Assembly: GCF_028283705.1 (NCBI RefSeq)
Contig: NZ_JAPWKD010000014.1
Span: 62,001 to 126,000, forward strand
Length of the DNA: 64,000 nt
Source: Pantoea sp.
GTDB taxonomy: Bacteria; Pseudomonadota; Gammaproteobacteria; Enterobacterales; Enterobacteriaceae
Direction of reading: 5' to 3'
Each line of letters opens with the position of its first letter. Position 1 is the first letter of the stretch. A program made the position numbers and the translations under genes. Positions 34,902 to 43,797 of this stretch are shown here, one piece after another. Under the pieces are notes generated by a model. The model searched no databases, was not told the DNA's origin, and saw nothing but the letters and a program-made list of their open reading frames with translations.

Positions 34902-36065
34902 ATGACTTCGCGTTCACCAGGCATTCACGATACATCTCCGGCAGATATTGCGGGCAGTCCGCTGCATGCGGTGCTTCAGCAGCCTTTTTTGCTGGGGCTT
35001 TTTCTGCCGATTCAAAGTGGTGGCTGGAGTCCTTCGCAGCTGCCCCGTACCACCAACTGGAATTTCGATTACAACAAACAACTAACGCTCACTGCGGAAG
35101 CACAGGGCTTCGACCTGGTGTTCGGTCTGGCGGAGTGGAACCCGAAAGGGGGCTATGGCGGGCAGATTCGCTATCGCGAGCACAGCATCGACCCCTTTAT
35201 GACCACGGCGGCATTGAGCGCGGTGACGTCACGCATTTTACTGATTTCCACACTGCATATTCTGTATGGCCCCTGGCACCCGCTGCACCTGGCGCGCTTT
35301 GGTGCATCACTTGATCTCATCTCAGGCGGACGCTGGGGGCTGAATATGGTAACCGGCAATCAGGACAGTTACGCCCGTATGTTCGGTGCACCACAGATTG
35401 AACATGACACGCGCTACCGCATGGCAGAAGAATTTGTCGATCTGCTGAAACGCTACTGGCTCGATGATCAACAGATCAATTTTCAGGGTGAGTTCTGGTC
35501 GAGTGAAGCGGGTTGGGTGGCAGCAAAACCCCGCTATGGCCGCCCTCTGCTGGTGAACGCCACGGGTTCGCAGGCCGGGATTGATTATGCTGCGCGACAT
35601 TCCGACCTGGTGTTTATCACCAGTCCCGCAGGGGCTGAGATTGAGGCGGCGCTCGAGGCGCTGCCTGCGCACACCGCACGTATCCGGGCCGCGGCGGCGT
35701 TACAACAGCGTACGCTACGTACCTTAATCAACCCGATGATCATCTGCCGCCCGACAGAGCAGGAGGCGTGGGATTATTACCACGCCATCGTTGCAGCGCA
35801 GGATGTGGTTGCCGTGGACAACTTTTTCGCCTCGGCACAAAAACGCGACAGTCAGGCGTTTCTCGGACATCAGCGCGATCAGAAAATTGTCGGTGGCAAT
35901 ATTCAGCTGGTCGGCTCGCCAGAACAAATCGTGCAGTATCTGCTGCGTCTGCAACAGGCGGGGTGCGATGGGGTACAGCTGACGTTTTATGACTACGCAC
36001 CCGACCTGGCTTACTTTGGCGAAGCGGTACTGCCACTGATGAAACAAGCGGGGCTGCGCCTGTGA
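34902..36065 (+). CDS. SfnG/SsuD-like FMN-dependent monooxygenase (LLM class)
   Basis: 387 residues. LGLFLPIQSGGWSPSQLPRT and NWNFDYNKQLTLTAEAQGFD are typical of dimethylsulfone monooxygenase SfnG and alkanesulfonate monooxygenase SsuD relatives. Also ILLISTLHILYGPWHPLHLA and ISGGRWGLNMVTGNQDSYARMFG, the FMN-phosphate region. It uses FMNH2 from a separate reductase to cleave a C-S bond. It is the first gene of the second operon, and its stop overlaps the GTG of the permease. The start has only a weak ribosome site, so a nearby downstream start is not excluded. Confidence 0.9.
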   Translation: MTSRSPGIHDTSPADIAGSPLHAVLQQPFLLGLFLPIQSGGWSPSQLPRTTNWNFDYNKQLTLTAEAQGFDLVFGLAEWNPKGGYGGQIRYREHSIDPFMTTAALSAVTSRILLISTLHILYGPWHPLHLARFGASLDLISGGRWGLNMVTGNQDSYARMFGAPQIEHDTRYRMAEEFVDLLKRYWLDDQQINFQGEFWSSEAGWVAAKPRYGRPLLVNATGSQAGIDYAARHSDLVFITSPAGAEIEAALEALPAHTARIRAAAALQQRTLRTLINPMIICRPTEQEAWDYYHAIVAAQDVVAVDNFFASAQKRDSQAFLGHQRDQKIVGGNIQLVGSPEQIVQYLLRLQQAGCDGVQLTFYDYAPDLAYFGEAVLPLMKQAGLRL

Positions 36066-37057
36066 AAATCTTCCGATTCAGGCTGCATCCGCTGCTGGCG
36101 CGGGTAGTACAGGCGCTGCCTGTGGCGCTTATGGTGGTCATCCTTAATTTTTTCCTGCTGAAAAGTGTACCTGGCGATCTGGCTGATGTGATTGCCGGAG
36201 AAGCGGGCGCGGCGACCCCGGAATTTATGGCGCAGCTGCGTGCGCAGTTTGGCAGCGATCAACCGCTGATGGTGCAGTTCTTCGCGTATCTGAAAAACAT
36301 TCTCAGTGGAGATCTCGGCTGGTCATTCCGCTACAGCGAATCTGTTTCCCAGCTTATCGCCGAACGGCTTTCCTCCACGCTGCTGTTGATGGGCGTCGCC
36401 TTACTGATTGCGGTGACGCTCGGCACGTTGCTGGGGGTGATTGCTGCCGTGACCCGCAAGCCTGCCATAGAGCGTCTGATTGGTTTGATCGCTACCCTGG
36501 GATTTGCCATGCCGGTGTTCTGGCTTGGTCTGATGGTGGTGGTGGTGTTTACCGTCAGACTGGGCTGGTTGCCTTCCAGTGGCGACAGCACCATGGGTGC
36601 CGATTTTACCGGCCTGGCAAGGATCTGGGATGTGACACGCCATCTGCTGATGCCCGCAGGCTGTCTCGCCTTCAGTTATCTCGCCCTGTATATCCGCCTG
36701 ATGCAGGAGTCCGTCCGTGGTGTGGCATTGCAGGATTTCATCCGCACGGCGCGCGCCAAAGGCTGTAGCCGCTTCCGTTTGATCTGGCGGCATATCATCC
36801 CCAACGCGTTGTTACCAGTGGTGACGCTGACCGGCTTGCAATTCGGTGCAATGTTAAGCGGCTCCGTCACCATTGAAACGGTGTTCGCCTGGCCGGGACT
36901 CGGCCAGCTGGCGCTCTCGGCGGTGTCAACGCGCGATGTGAATCTGTTGCTGGGGATTTTATTTGTCACGTCGCTGTTTGTGGTGGTGGTGAATCTGTTG
37001 ACCGAACTGACGCATGCCGCGATCGATCCACGCAGCCGCAGTGGGGGGCATTTATGA
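36062..37057 (+). CDS. ABC transporter permease, DppB-like (second system)
   Basis: 331 residues from GTG at 36062, overlapping the monooxygenase stop (GTGA). DppB hallmarks: VILNFFLLKSVPGDLADVIA in the first helix/periplasmic domain, NILSGDLGWSFRYSESVSQL, and the EAA loop RTARAKGCSRFRLIWRHIIPNALLP near residue 230. The end (ELTHAAIDPRSR) is standard. Coupled to the next gene by an ATGA overlap. Confidence 0.93.
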   Translation: MKIFRFRLHPLLARVVQALPVALMVVILNFFLLKSVPGDLADVIAGEAGAATPEFMAQLRAQFGSDQPLMVQFFAYLKNILSGDLGWSFRYSESVSQLIAERLSSTLLLMGVALLIAVTLGTLLGVIAAVTRKPAIERLIGLIATLGFAMPVFWLGLMVVVVFTVRLGWLPSSGDSTMGADFTGLARIWDVTRHLLMPAGCLAFSYLALYIRLMQESVRGVALQDFIRTARAKGCSRFRLIWRHIIPNALLPVVTLTGLQFGAMLSGSVTIETVFAWPGLGQLALSAVSTRDVNLLLGILFVTSLFVVVVNLLTELTHAAIDPRSRSGGHL

Positions 37058-37899
37058 GCACGCTCAGTCTGCTAAAACCCAGGGTTATGGCTCATCCGGC
37101 GGGCTGGTGTGGCGCGTTAGGTCTGCTGCTGGTGGTTGCCATTGCTTTGCTTGCGCCCTGGATAACCGGCAGTGACCCCACGGCGATGATTGCCCGCCCT
37201 TATCTGGCACCGGGTCAGAATGCGGCGCATCTGCTTGGCACCGATACCCTGGGTCGTGACATCTGGAGCGGCATTGCCTGGGGCGCTCGCCTCTCACTCT
37301 CGATTGGACTGGCTGCCGGATTGCTGACGGCCGTGCTGGGACTACTGATGGGTAGCTTCGCCGGTTTCTATGGTGGCTGGGTTGATAACCAGCTGATGCG
37401 CATCACCGAACTGTTTCAGATCATGCCTTCGCTGTTGTTTACCCTGGTGCTGGTACTGATCCTCGGCCCTACGGTATCAACCATCACCCTCGGCATCGCG
37501 GCGACGTCGTGGCCTAACGTGGCGCGCATTGCCAGGGGAGAAGCCCGTCGGTTGCGCCATCTCGATTTTGTGCAGGCCGGTAAAGTGATGGGAATGCGCG
37601 ATAGTCACATCCTGCTGGTACATATCCTGCCCAACGTGTTGATCCCGGTAGTCGCGATGCTGGCGATGCTGGTCGGCCACGCCATTTTGACTGAAGCCGC
37701 GCTGGCGTTTCTCGGTATGGGGGATCCCAACGTCATCTCCTGGGGCAGCATGATCGGCCAGGGCCGAGACGTGTTGCGCAGTGCCGGATACATCTCTGCC
37801 ATTCCTGGGATAGCGATTTTCTTTACCGTCGCGTCACTCAGCCTGCTGGGCCGGGCCATTAATGACGTGATCAATCCACAACGCGGGAGGCTGCAATAA
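37054..37899 (+). CDS. ABC transporter permease, DppC-like (second system)
   Basis: 281 residues. It contains the DppC signature AHLLGTDTLGRDIWSGIAWG, the EAA loop GKVMGMRDSHILLVHILPNVLIP, and ALAFLGMGDPNVISWGSMIG near the end. Starts within the upstream stop (ATGA) and its TAA overlaps the ATPase ATG by one base. Pairs with the DppB-like permease to form the channel. Confidence 0.93.
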   Translation: MSTLSLLKPRVMAHPAGWCGALGLLLVVAIALLAPWITGSDPTAMIARPYLAPGQNAAHLLGTDTLGRDIWSGIAWGARLSLSIGLAAGLLTAVLGLLMGSFAGFYGGWVDNQLMRITELFQIMPSLLFTLVLVLILGPTVSTITLGIAATSWPNVARIARGEARRLRHLDFVQAGKVMGMRDSHILLVHILPNVLIPVVAMLAMLVGHAILTEAALAFLGMGDPNVISWGSMIGQGRDVLRSAGYISAIPGIAIFFTVASLSLLGRAINDVINPQRGRLQ

Positions 37900-38687
37900 T
37901 GGCGCTGTTAGAGGTGGAAAATCTCACCATCAGTTATCGCGGTCAGGATCAGGCGGCCGTTAAGCAGCTGAGTTTCTCGATTGAAGCCGGGGAGACGCTG
38001 GCGCTGGTGGGGGAGTCAGGCAGCGGTAAAACCACCACGGGTTACGCATTGTTAGGCTTGCTGCCCGCAGAAGCACATATCACCGCGGACCGTCTGCAAT
38101 TTGAAGGCCGGGATATCCGTCACCTCAGCGAGAGCGGCCTGTGTCAGTTACGTGGTGGGCGCATCGGTATGATTTTTCAGGATGCACTTTCCGCTTTAAA
38201 CCCGTTGATGAAGGTGGGGGATCAAATCGCCGAGGCCGTCCGGCTGCATCAGCAGGTCGGGCGCAAAGAGGCCCGGCTCCATGCGCTGGCGCTGCTGCAC
38301 AAAGTCCGCATACCGATGGCCGATCAGCGCTATGCCAGTTATCCCCATCAGCTCTCAGGTGGCATGCGTCAGCGCGTGGTGATCGCGATGGCGCTGGCGG
38401 GGAATCCAGCGCTACTGATTGCCGACGAACCCACTACCGCACTGGATGTCACCATTCAGGCGCAAATCATTCGTTTACTGGCTGCGATCCAGCAGGAAAC
38501 CGGCACGGCCATTTTATTGATTACCCATGATTTAGGGGTGGTGGCGGAACTGGCTGACCGCGTCGCGGTACTGCGTTACGGGCAATGTCTGGAAACCCAG
38601 CCCGCCCAGCGGCTATATCAGCATCCGCAACATGCCTACACCCGACAACTGCTGAACGCACGTCCGCTGGCGGGAGGTCAGTTATGA
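37899..38687 (+). CDS. ABC transporter ATP-binding protein, DppD-like (second system)
   Basis: 262 residues. Walker [10 protein letters not shown] near residue 36, Q-loop MIFQDALSALNPL, signature LSGGMRQRVVIAMALAG, Walker [15 protein letters not shown] and switch ITHD. It lacks the Cys-rich Fe-S tail that longer DppD proteins carry, ending at ARPLAGGQL. The four-base overlap (ATGA) with the following ATPase couples the two halves of the motor. Confidence 0.93.
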   Translation: MALLEVENLTISYRGQDQAAVKQLSFSIEAGETLALVGESGSGKTTTGYALLGLLPAEAHITADRLQFEGRDIRHLSESGLCQLRGGRIGMIFQDALSALNPLMKVGDQIAEAVRLHQQVGRKEARLHALALLHKVRIPMADQRYASYPHQLSGGMRQRVVIAMALAGNPALLIADEPTTALDVTIQAQIIRLLAAIQQETGTAILLITHDLGVVAELADRVAVLRYGQCLETQPAQRLYQHPQHAYTRQLLNARPLAGGQL

Positions 38688-39679
38688 ACAACCGGTTATT
38701 GGATGTGCGTGAGTTGACGGTACGTTATGACACGGCCGGCAACAGTTTTACCGCGGTTGATGGCGTCAGCTTCCATATTGATCGCGGAGAAATCCTCGCG
38801 CTGATTGGTGAATCCGGCTGCGGCAAAACCTCTTTGGGTAAGGCACTGGTGGGCTTGCAGCGTGCGCAGGAAGGGGATATCCACTTTCGCGATACCAATC
38901 TGGCCGCGCTATCTTCCCGGCAATTGCGTCCGCTGCGCCGGGCAATCCAGATGGTGTTTCAGGACCCGTTGTCAGCCCTGGATCCGCGTCAGCGGGCGCA
39001 AAAAGCGGTGGATCTGCCGTTAAGTCTGCATAGCGGGTTATCGCGCCAGGCACGTCGTGAAAAAGCCGCACAGCTGTTCAACGATGTCGGGCTGGATAGC
39101 GCGCTGATGGATCGCTATCCGCATCAGCTGTCGGGAGGGCAACGTCAGCGCCTGAATATTGCCCGTGCACTGGCAGCGGAACCTGAACTGATCGTCTGCG
39201 ATGAGCCGGTTTCAGCACTGGATGTCAGCCTGCAAAAACAGATTGTTGATCTTCTCCAGACCCTGCAACAGCGCACCGGCGTTGCCATCCTGTTTATCAG
39301 CCATGATTTATCGGTGGTTGAACGCATCGCTTCGCGTATCGCGGTGATGTATGCCGGACAGATTGTCGAGGTTTTGCCGAAGGCGAAGATGTGGAGTCAC
39401 GCTGCCCATCCCTATACCCGTCTGTTACTGAGCACCATTCCCGGCACCAGTCCGGACCAGCGCCGATTGCGTCAGGCTCCTCCCGACGAGGAATCGCCAG
39501 TCAATCCGTATGCCCTGAGCCAGGGCTGCCGTTTTCAGCAACGCTGCCCCAATGTGCAGGCGGATTGCCGTGAACGCACGCCTGCGCTGAGCGGGCAGGG
39601 CCAAGGCCATTATGTTGCCTGCCATCATCCTTATGTCCCAGCCGGGCAGACTTTAATCATCAGGAGAGCCGTATCATGA
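38684..39679 (+). CDS. ABC transporter ATP-binding protein, DppF-like (second system)
   Basis: 331 residues from the ATG at 38684. Walker A GESGCGKTS near residue 45, signature [17 protein letters not shown], Walker [15 protein letters not shown], switch ISHD. The C-terminal oligopeptide-type extension reads GCRFQQRCPNVQADCRERTP, with the conserved cysteines (three here plus one at YVACHHP) that bind an Fe-S cluster in DppD/F proteins. It overlaps the SfnB-like gene by ATGA. Confidence 0.93.
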   Translation: MNNRLLDVRELTVRYDTAGNSFTAVDGVSFHIDRGEILALIGESGCGKTSLGKALVGLQRAQEGDIHFRDTNLAALSSRQLRPLRRAIQMVFQDPLSALDPRQRAQKAVDLPLSLHSGLSRQARREKAAQLFNDVGLDSALMDRYPHQLSGGQRQRLNIARALAAEPELIVCDEPVSALDVSLQKQIVDLLQTLQQRTGVAILFISHDLSVVERIASRIAVMYAGQIVEVLPKAKMWSHAAHPYTRLLLSTIPGTSPDQRRLRQAPPDEESPVNPYALSQGCRFQQRCPNVQADCRERTPALSGQGQGHYVACHHPYVPAGQTLIIRRAVS

Positions 39680-40899
39680 CTGCTGCCAATGTAGAGATTC
39701 CCGTAACGATAGTGGGCAGCGATGCGCTGCTGGCGGCAACGCATGAACTTTCGTCACGGCTGGCGCAGCAGGCGGCGGCCCGTGATGCCGGACGTACGCT
39801 GCCTTTTGACGTATTTGCGGAGATCCGGCAACTGCGCCTCGGTGCGCTGCGTGTCCCGACATCGGCTGGCGGTGCGGGAGGCAGCTGGCGCGACGTGGCA
39901 CAGCAATATCTGACTCTCGCTCGCGGTGATGCCAGTGTCGCGCAGGCCTTTCTCGGTCATGTGGTTTTCGTCGAGCGTCTGCGTCTGATGGGAACGGCTG
40001 CACAGCAGCAACAATATCTTCCCCTTGCGGCAGCGGGTTATCTGTTCAGCGGCGCAGCGGCTGAACGGGGTGGTCAGTTCCGGGGAGAATTACAAACCCG
40101 GTTAACCGCAGAAGGCGATCATTTCCGGCTCAGCGGCCTGAAGCATTACAGCACCGGCGCACTGTTCGGTGACTGGCTGAAAATCCGCTGCCTTAACGAT
40201 CAAAACCAGCTGGTTTCCGCCATCGTACCCGCCAATCGCCCCGGCATTATTCGGCATGATGACTGGAACGGCATGGGGCAGCGCTGCACCGCAAGTGGCA
40301 CCACGGAACTCAACCACGTCTGGGTGGCGGCGGCAGAAGTGCTGATGATGGAACCCTGGCGTCACCAGCGCCATCACGCTGGCGCCACCGCGCAAATTAT
40401 TCACTGCGCCATTGATAGCGGCATAGCCCTGGCGGCACTGGATGATGCGCTCGATTTTGCCCGTCAGCATGTGCGGCCGGTGAAAGAAAGTGGCGTGAGC
40501 AAAGGGAATGAAGATCCCTATCTGCTGCATACCGTGGGTGAGATGTCTGCCCACTGCCGCGCGGCGGAAGCGCTGGTACTGAGCGCGGCAGACCAGCTGG
40601 AAGCGGCCGCGAGCGCCCGATTCAGTCAGCAGAACATTGAGGTTTGCGAGCATCTGGCAGCGCAGGCCTCATTGGCGGTGGCGGAAGCAAAAACCGTCTC
40701 AACGCGGGCTTCACTGGCGGTGTCGCAATGGTTGTTCGATATCGGCGGTGCCTCGGCTACGGTGCGCACGCGCAATCTTGATCGTCACTGGCGTAACGCC
40801 CGTACCCACACCACGCATGACCCACTGGCTTACAAATACCGCACGCTGGGGGATTTCTACGTTAATGGCGAATTACCGCCGCTGACTTTTTCTTATTAA
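39676..40899 (+). CDS. SfnB-like sulfur acquisition oxidoreductase (acyl-CoA dehydrogenase fold), copy 1
   Basis: 407 residues, related to DszC/SfnB flavin monooxygenases rather than true acyl-CoA dehydrogenases. Blocks: RQLRLGALRVPTSAGGAGGS, GLKHYSTGALFGDWLKI, DDWNGMGQRCTASGTTELNHV, and DRHWRNARTHTTHDPLAYKY. The last motif is characteristic of the SfnB/DszC group. It probably uses reduced flavin to oxygenate a sulfur atom ahead of C-S cleavage by the LLM enzymes. Within the second operon, coupled to the ATPase; 20 bp before the binding-protein gene. Confidence 0.9.
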   Translation: MTAANVEIPVTIVGSDALLAATHELSSRLAQQAAARDAGRTLPFDVFAEIRQLRLGALRVPTSAGGAGGSWRDVAQQYLTLARGDASVAQAFLGHVVFVERLRLMGTAAQQQQYLPLAAAGYLFSGAAAERGGQFRGELQTRLTAEGDHFRLSGLKHYSTGALFGDWLKIRCLNDQNQLVSAIVPANRPGIIRHDDWNGMGQRCTASGTTELNHVWVAAAEVLMMEPWRHQRHHAGATAQIIHCAIDSGIALAALDDALDFARQHVRPVKESGVSKGNEDPYLLHTVGEMSAHCRAAEALVLSAADQLEAAASARFSQQNIEVCEHLAAQASLAVAEAKTVSTRASLAVSQWLFDIGGASATVRTRNLDRHWRNARTHTTHDPLAYKYRTLGDFYVNGELPPLTFSY

Positions 40900-40919
40900 C
40901 TTTTATCAGGGGTTTTTGC

Positions 40920-42572
40920 ATGAAATCTGCGGATTCGTTGCATCTTAGTCGCCGTCGTCTGCTGGAGATGATGGCTATCAGTGGCGGTGCACTGGCGGCA
41001 TCCGGCTTCCTGCCATCTGCGATAGCCGCCCAGGTTGCCAGCCAGTCAGCCGGTGACGGGGTGATTAAAGGTGGCACGCTGTTTGCCAACGTAACGCCTG
41101 AACCGGCGGGACTGGTGGCGGGGATCAACATCTCCAGCCCGGCGGTGGTGGTCTCTTCCAGCATCTTTGATGGACTGGTGACCTATGACAAAGATTATCA
41201 GCCGCAGCCGCAACTGGCAGAGTCGTGGGAGCAGTCGGAGGACGGTAAATCGATCACCTTCCATCTGCGAAAAGGGGTGAAGTGGCATGATGGTCATCCC
41301 TTTACCTCAGCAGATGTGGAATGGTCGATTCTGAATGTGGTGAAGAAAACCCACCCGCGTGGTGCATCCAACTTTGCCAAAGTGACCTCCGTTGAGACGC
41401 CCGACGATCATACCGTGATCCTGCGTCTTACCGGTCCGGCACCGGTTATCTGGTCGGTACTTTTTGGTACGGAAACCCAGATTGTGCCGAAACACCTTTA
41501 TGAAGGCACCAACCCGCTGACCAATCCGTGGAATGTGAAACCCATCGGCACCGGGGCCTTTAAATTTAAAGAGTGGGTGCGCGGCAGCCATATTGTACTG
41601 GAACGCAATGAGGATTACTGGGATAGCGGGAAACCCAACCTCGATCGCATCATCTTTAAAATGTTGCCGGACGCGGGTGCGCGCAGCGTGGCACTGGAGA
41701 GTAATGAAATCCAGTTTGCTGCCAACAACCCGGTGGCGGAAAGCGATGTTGCCCGCCTGGCTGCCAACCCCAATCTGGTGCTGGATACCGTGGGCTGGCA
41801 GGTTCCGGCCCCGATATTCTTTTTTGACTTCAACTTCCGGCGTAAAACCTTCCAGGATATTCGGGTGCGTCAGGCTTTTGCCCATGCTATCGACCGCAAA
41901 GGGCTGGCGGACATTGTCTGGTACGGGCTGGCCGATGTGGCGGAAAGCTGCGTGCCCAGCTTCCAGAAACAGTTCTTCAAACCCAGCTTACCGCAGCATG
42001 AGTTTTCACCCGAGAAGGCCGAAAAACTGCTGGATGACGCGGGCCTGAAGCGCGGGCCGGATGGCGTGCGCCTGCGCATCAACCATATTACTGAGGTCTC
42101 CTACGGTCAGGTCTATCTGCGTGCGGCGGAATATATGCAGCAGCAGCTCAAGAAGGTCGGGATTGAGATGGAGCTGATCAATCTTGAACTGGCGGCCATG
42201 ATCCGTCGTCTGTTCAGTGATTATGATTTCGATACCGTCTCGCAATGGTATTCCGCCTATCCCGACCCGCAGATAGGTGTAACGCGGCGTTTCTGGAGCA
42301 AAAACATCAAACCCGGCACGCCTTCCAGTAATGATTCCGGCTACAGCAATCCCGAGATGGATCGCATCATCGAAGGCATTCAGCAGGAAGGGGATGTGGA
42401 GAAACGTAAGCAATACATCTGGCAGATGCAGGAGCTGGTGCAGACCGATGTTGCCTCCATCAACCTGCTGGAACTGAAGTTCTTTGGTTTTTACTCGAAG
42501 AAACTACAGGGATTGCGCAAAGGCCCGATGCTGTTCTACTCGACGCTGGCCGATGCCTGGCTGGAGAAATAA
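40920..42572 (+). CDS. ABC transporter substrate-binding protein, family 5, Tat-exported (second system)
   Basis: 550 residues. The N-terminus holds a twin-arginine signal (LSRRRLLEMMAISGGALAAS), so the protein is probably exported folded; the first system's binder has a Sec signal instead. The mature part shows family 5 blocks YDKDYQPQPQLAESWEQSED, KWHDGHPFTSADVEWSI, GTGAFKFKEWVRGSHIVLERN and FQDIRVRQAFAHAIDRKG. Its gene lies between the two SfnB-like genes, two bases before the second. Confidence 0.92.
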   Translation: MKSADSLHLSRRRLLEMMAISGGALAASGFLPSAIAAQVASQSAGDGVIKGGTLFANVTPEPAGLVAGINISSPAVVVSSSIFDGLVTYDKDYQPQPQLAESWEQSEDGKSITFHLRKGVKWHDGHPFTSADVEWSILNVVKKTHPRGASNFAKVTSVETPDDHTVILRLTGPAPVIWSVLFGTETQIVPKHLYEGTNPLTNPWNVKPIGTGAFKFKEWVRGSHIVLERNEDYWDSGKPNLDRIIFKMLPDAGARSVALESNEIQFAANNPVAESDVARLAANPNLVLDTVGWQVPAPIFFFDFNFRRKTFQDIRVRQAFAHAIDRKGLADIVWYGLADVAESCVPSFQKQFFKPSLPQHEFSPEKAEKLLDDAGLKRGPDGVRLRINHITEVSYGQVYLRAAEYMQQQLKKVGIEMELINLELAAMIRRLFSDYDFDTVSQWYSAYPDPQIGVTRRFWSKNIKPGTPSSNDSGYSNPEMDRIIEGIQQEGDVEKRKQYIWQMQELVQTDVASINLLELKFFGFYSKKLQGLRKGPMLFYSTLADAWLEK

Positions 42573-42574
42573 TC

Positions 42575-43777
42575 ATGAGCACACCCTGTCTGGAACCCGA
42601 GTTCTTACTCACACGGGCCAAAGCGCTTGGTGAGCAGCTGGCCGCCGAAGCTGCCGAGTATGATCGGCTCGGCCAAGCTAACTTTTCTGCTTTTGAGCGC
42701 ATCAGTCATCTGCAACTGGGTGCCTTACGCGTCCCACGGGAGTATGGAGGTGCAGGTGGAACGATGCCGGATTTAGCCCGGCTGGTGGCTACACTAGCTC
42801 AGGGCGACTCTTCTGTCGCCCAGGCGATGCTACCCCATTTTGTCTTTGTGGAACGCACCCGCCTGATGGCAACCCCGGCGCAATGCGATCATTTTCTGTC
42901 GCGGGTGGCGCAGGGAACCCTGGTGGGCGGAGCCTCAGCGGAACTGGGTGGGCAATATCGCGGCGAAGTGCGTACCCGTTTACGCCGTAACGGAGACGCT
43001 TATGTGCTGTCCGGGGAGAAGCATTACAGCACCGGCGCACTGATGGGGCAGCTGCTGAAGGTGCTGGCGCTGGATGATAATGATCAGTCGGTGCTGGTGG
43101 TTATTCCCTCTGACCGCGCCGGGGTGGTGCGTCATGATGACTGGTCAGGCATGGGGCAGCGCGGCACGCTCAGCGGCCGCACCGAATTGCATCAGGTGCG
43201 GGTGGATGAACAGGAGGTCATGCGCGTACATCCGTGGCAGCAGCAGCGGCACCATACCGGATCGGCGTCGCAGATTATCCATTGCGCTATCGAAGTCGGC
43301 ATTGCTCAGGCCGCGCTGATCGATGCGGCTGGCTGGGCGCGCAGTAAAGTGCGGGCGGTGCGGGAAAGTGGGCAACCGCAGGGCAATAAAGATCCTTACC
43401 TGCTGCATAAAGTGGGTGAAATTGCCGCGCGCACCCATAGCGCAGAAGCGCTGGTATTGTGGGCGGCAGAGCAGGTGGAGCGTGCTGCCGTGGCGCGTTT
43501 TTCCGGTGCCACAGCAGAGGAAATGGAACAGCTCGCCATTGATGCGGCGGTGATCACCGCAGAGGCCAAGGCGATTGCCACCGAAGCGGCATTGTTTGCC
43601 TGCCAGACCATGTTTGATGTTGGTGGGGCATCGATGACGTTGCGCCAGCATGGTTTTGATCGCCACTGGCGCAATGCGCGCACCCACACCACACACGATC
43701 CCATCGCCTGGAAATATCGGGCAATCGGCGATTATCGCGTTAATCACCGCCCACCTCCGATTAGCTACCTCTACTGA
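42575..43777 (+). CDS. SfnB-like sulfur acquisition oxidoreductase, copy 2
   Basis: 400 residues, clearly related to the product of 39676-40899: shared GEKHYSTGAL, DDWSGMGQRGTLSGRTELHQ, NKDPYLLHKVGEIAAR and DRHWRNARTHTTHDP. The two are divergent enough to be old duplicates rather than a recent repeat. The ATG lies two bases after the upstream stop. Having two such enzymes suggests successive oxygenations or two substrates. Confidence 0.9.
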   Translation: MSTPCLEPEFLLTRAKALGEQLAAEAAEYDRLGQANFSAFERISHLQLGALRVPREYGGAGGTMPDLARLVATLAQGDSSVAQAMLPHFVFVERTRLMATPAQCDHFLSRVAQGTLVGGASAELGGQYRGEVRTRLRRNGDAYVLSGEKHYSTGALMGQLLKVLALDDNDQSVLVVIPSDRAGVVRHDDWSGMGQRGTLSGRTELHQVRVDEQEVMRVHPWQQQRHHTGSASQIIHCAIEVGIAQAALIDAAGWARSKVRAVRESGQPQGNKDPYLLHKVGEIAARTHSAEALVLWAAEQVERAAVARFSGATAEEMEQLAIDAAVITAEAKAIATEAALFACQTMFDVGGASMTLRQHGFDRHWRNARTHTTHDPIAWKYRAIGDYRVNHRPPPISYLY

Positions 43778-43797
43778 TTGAAGAACAAGGACTGAAA

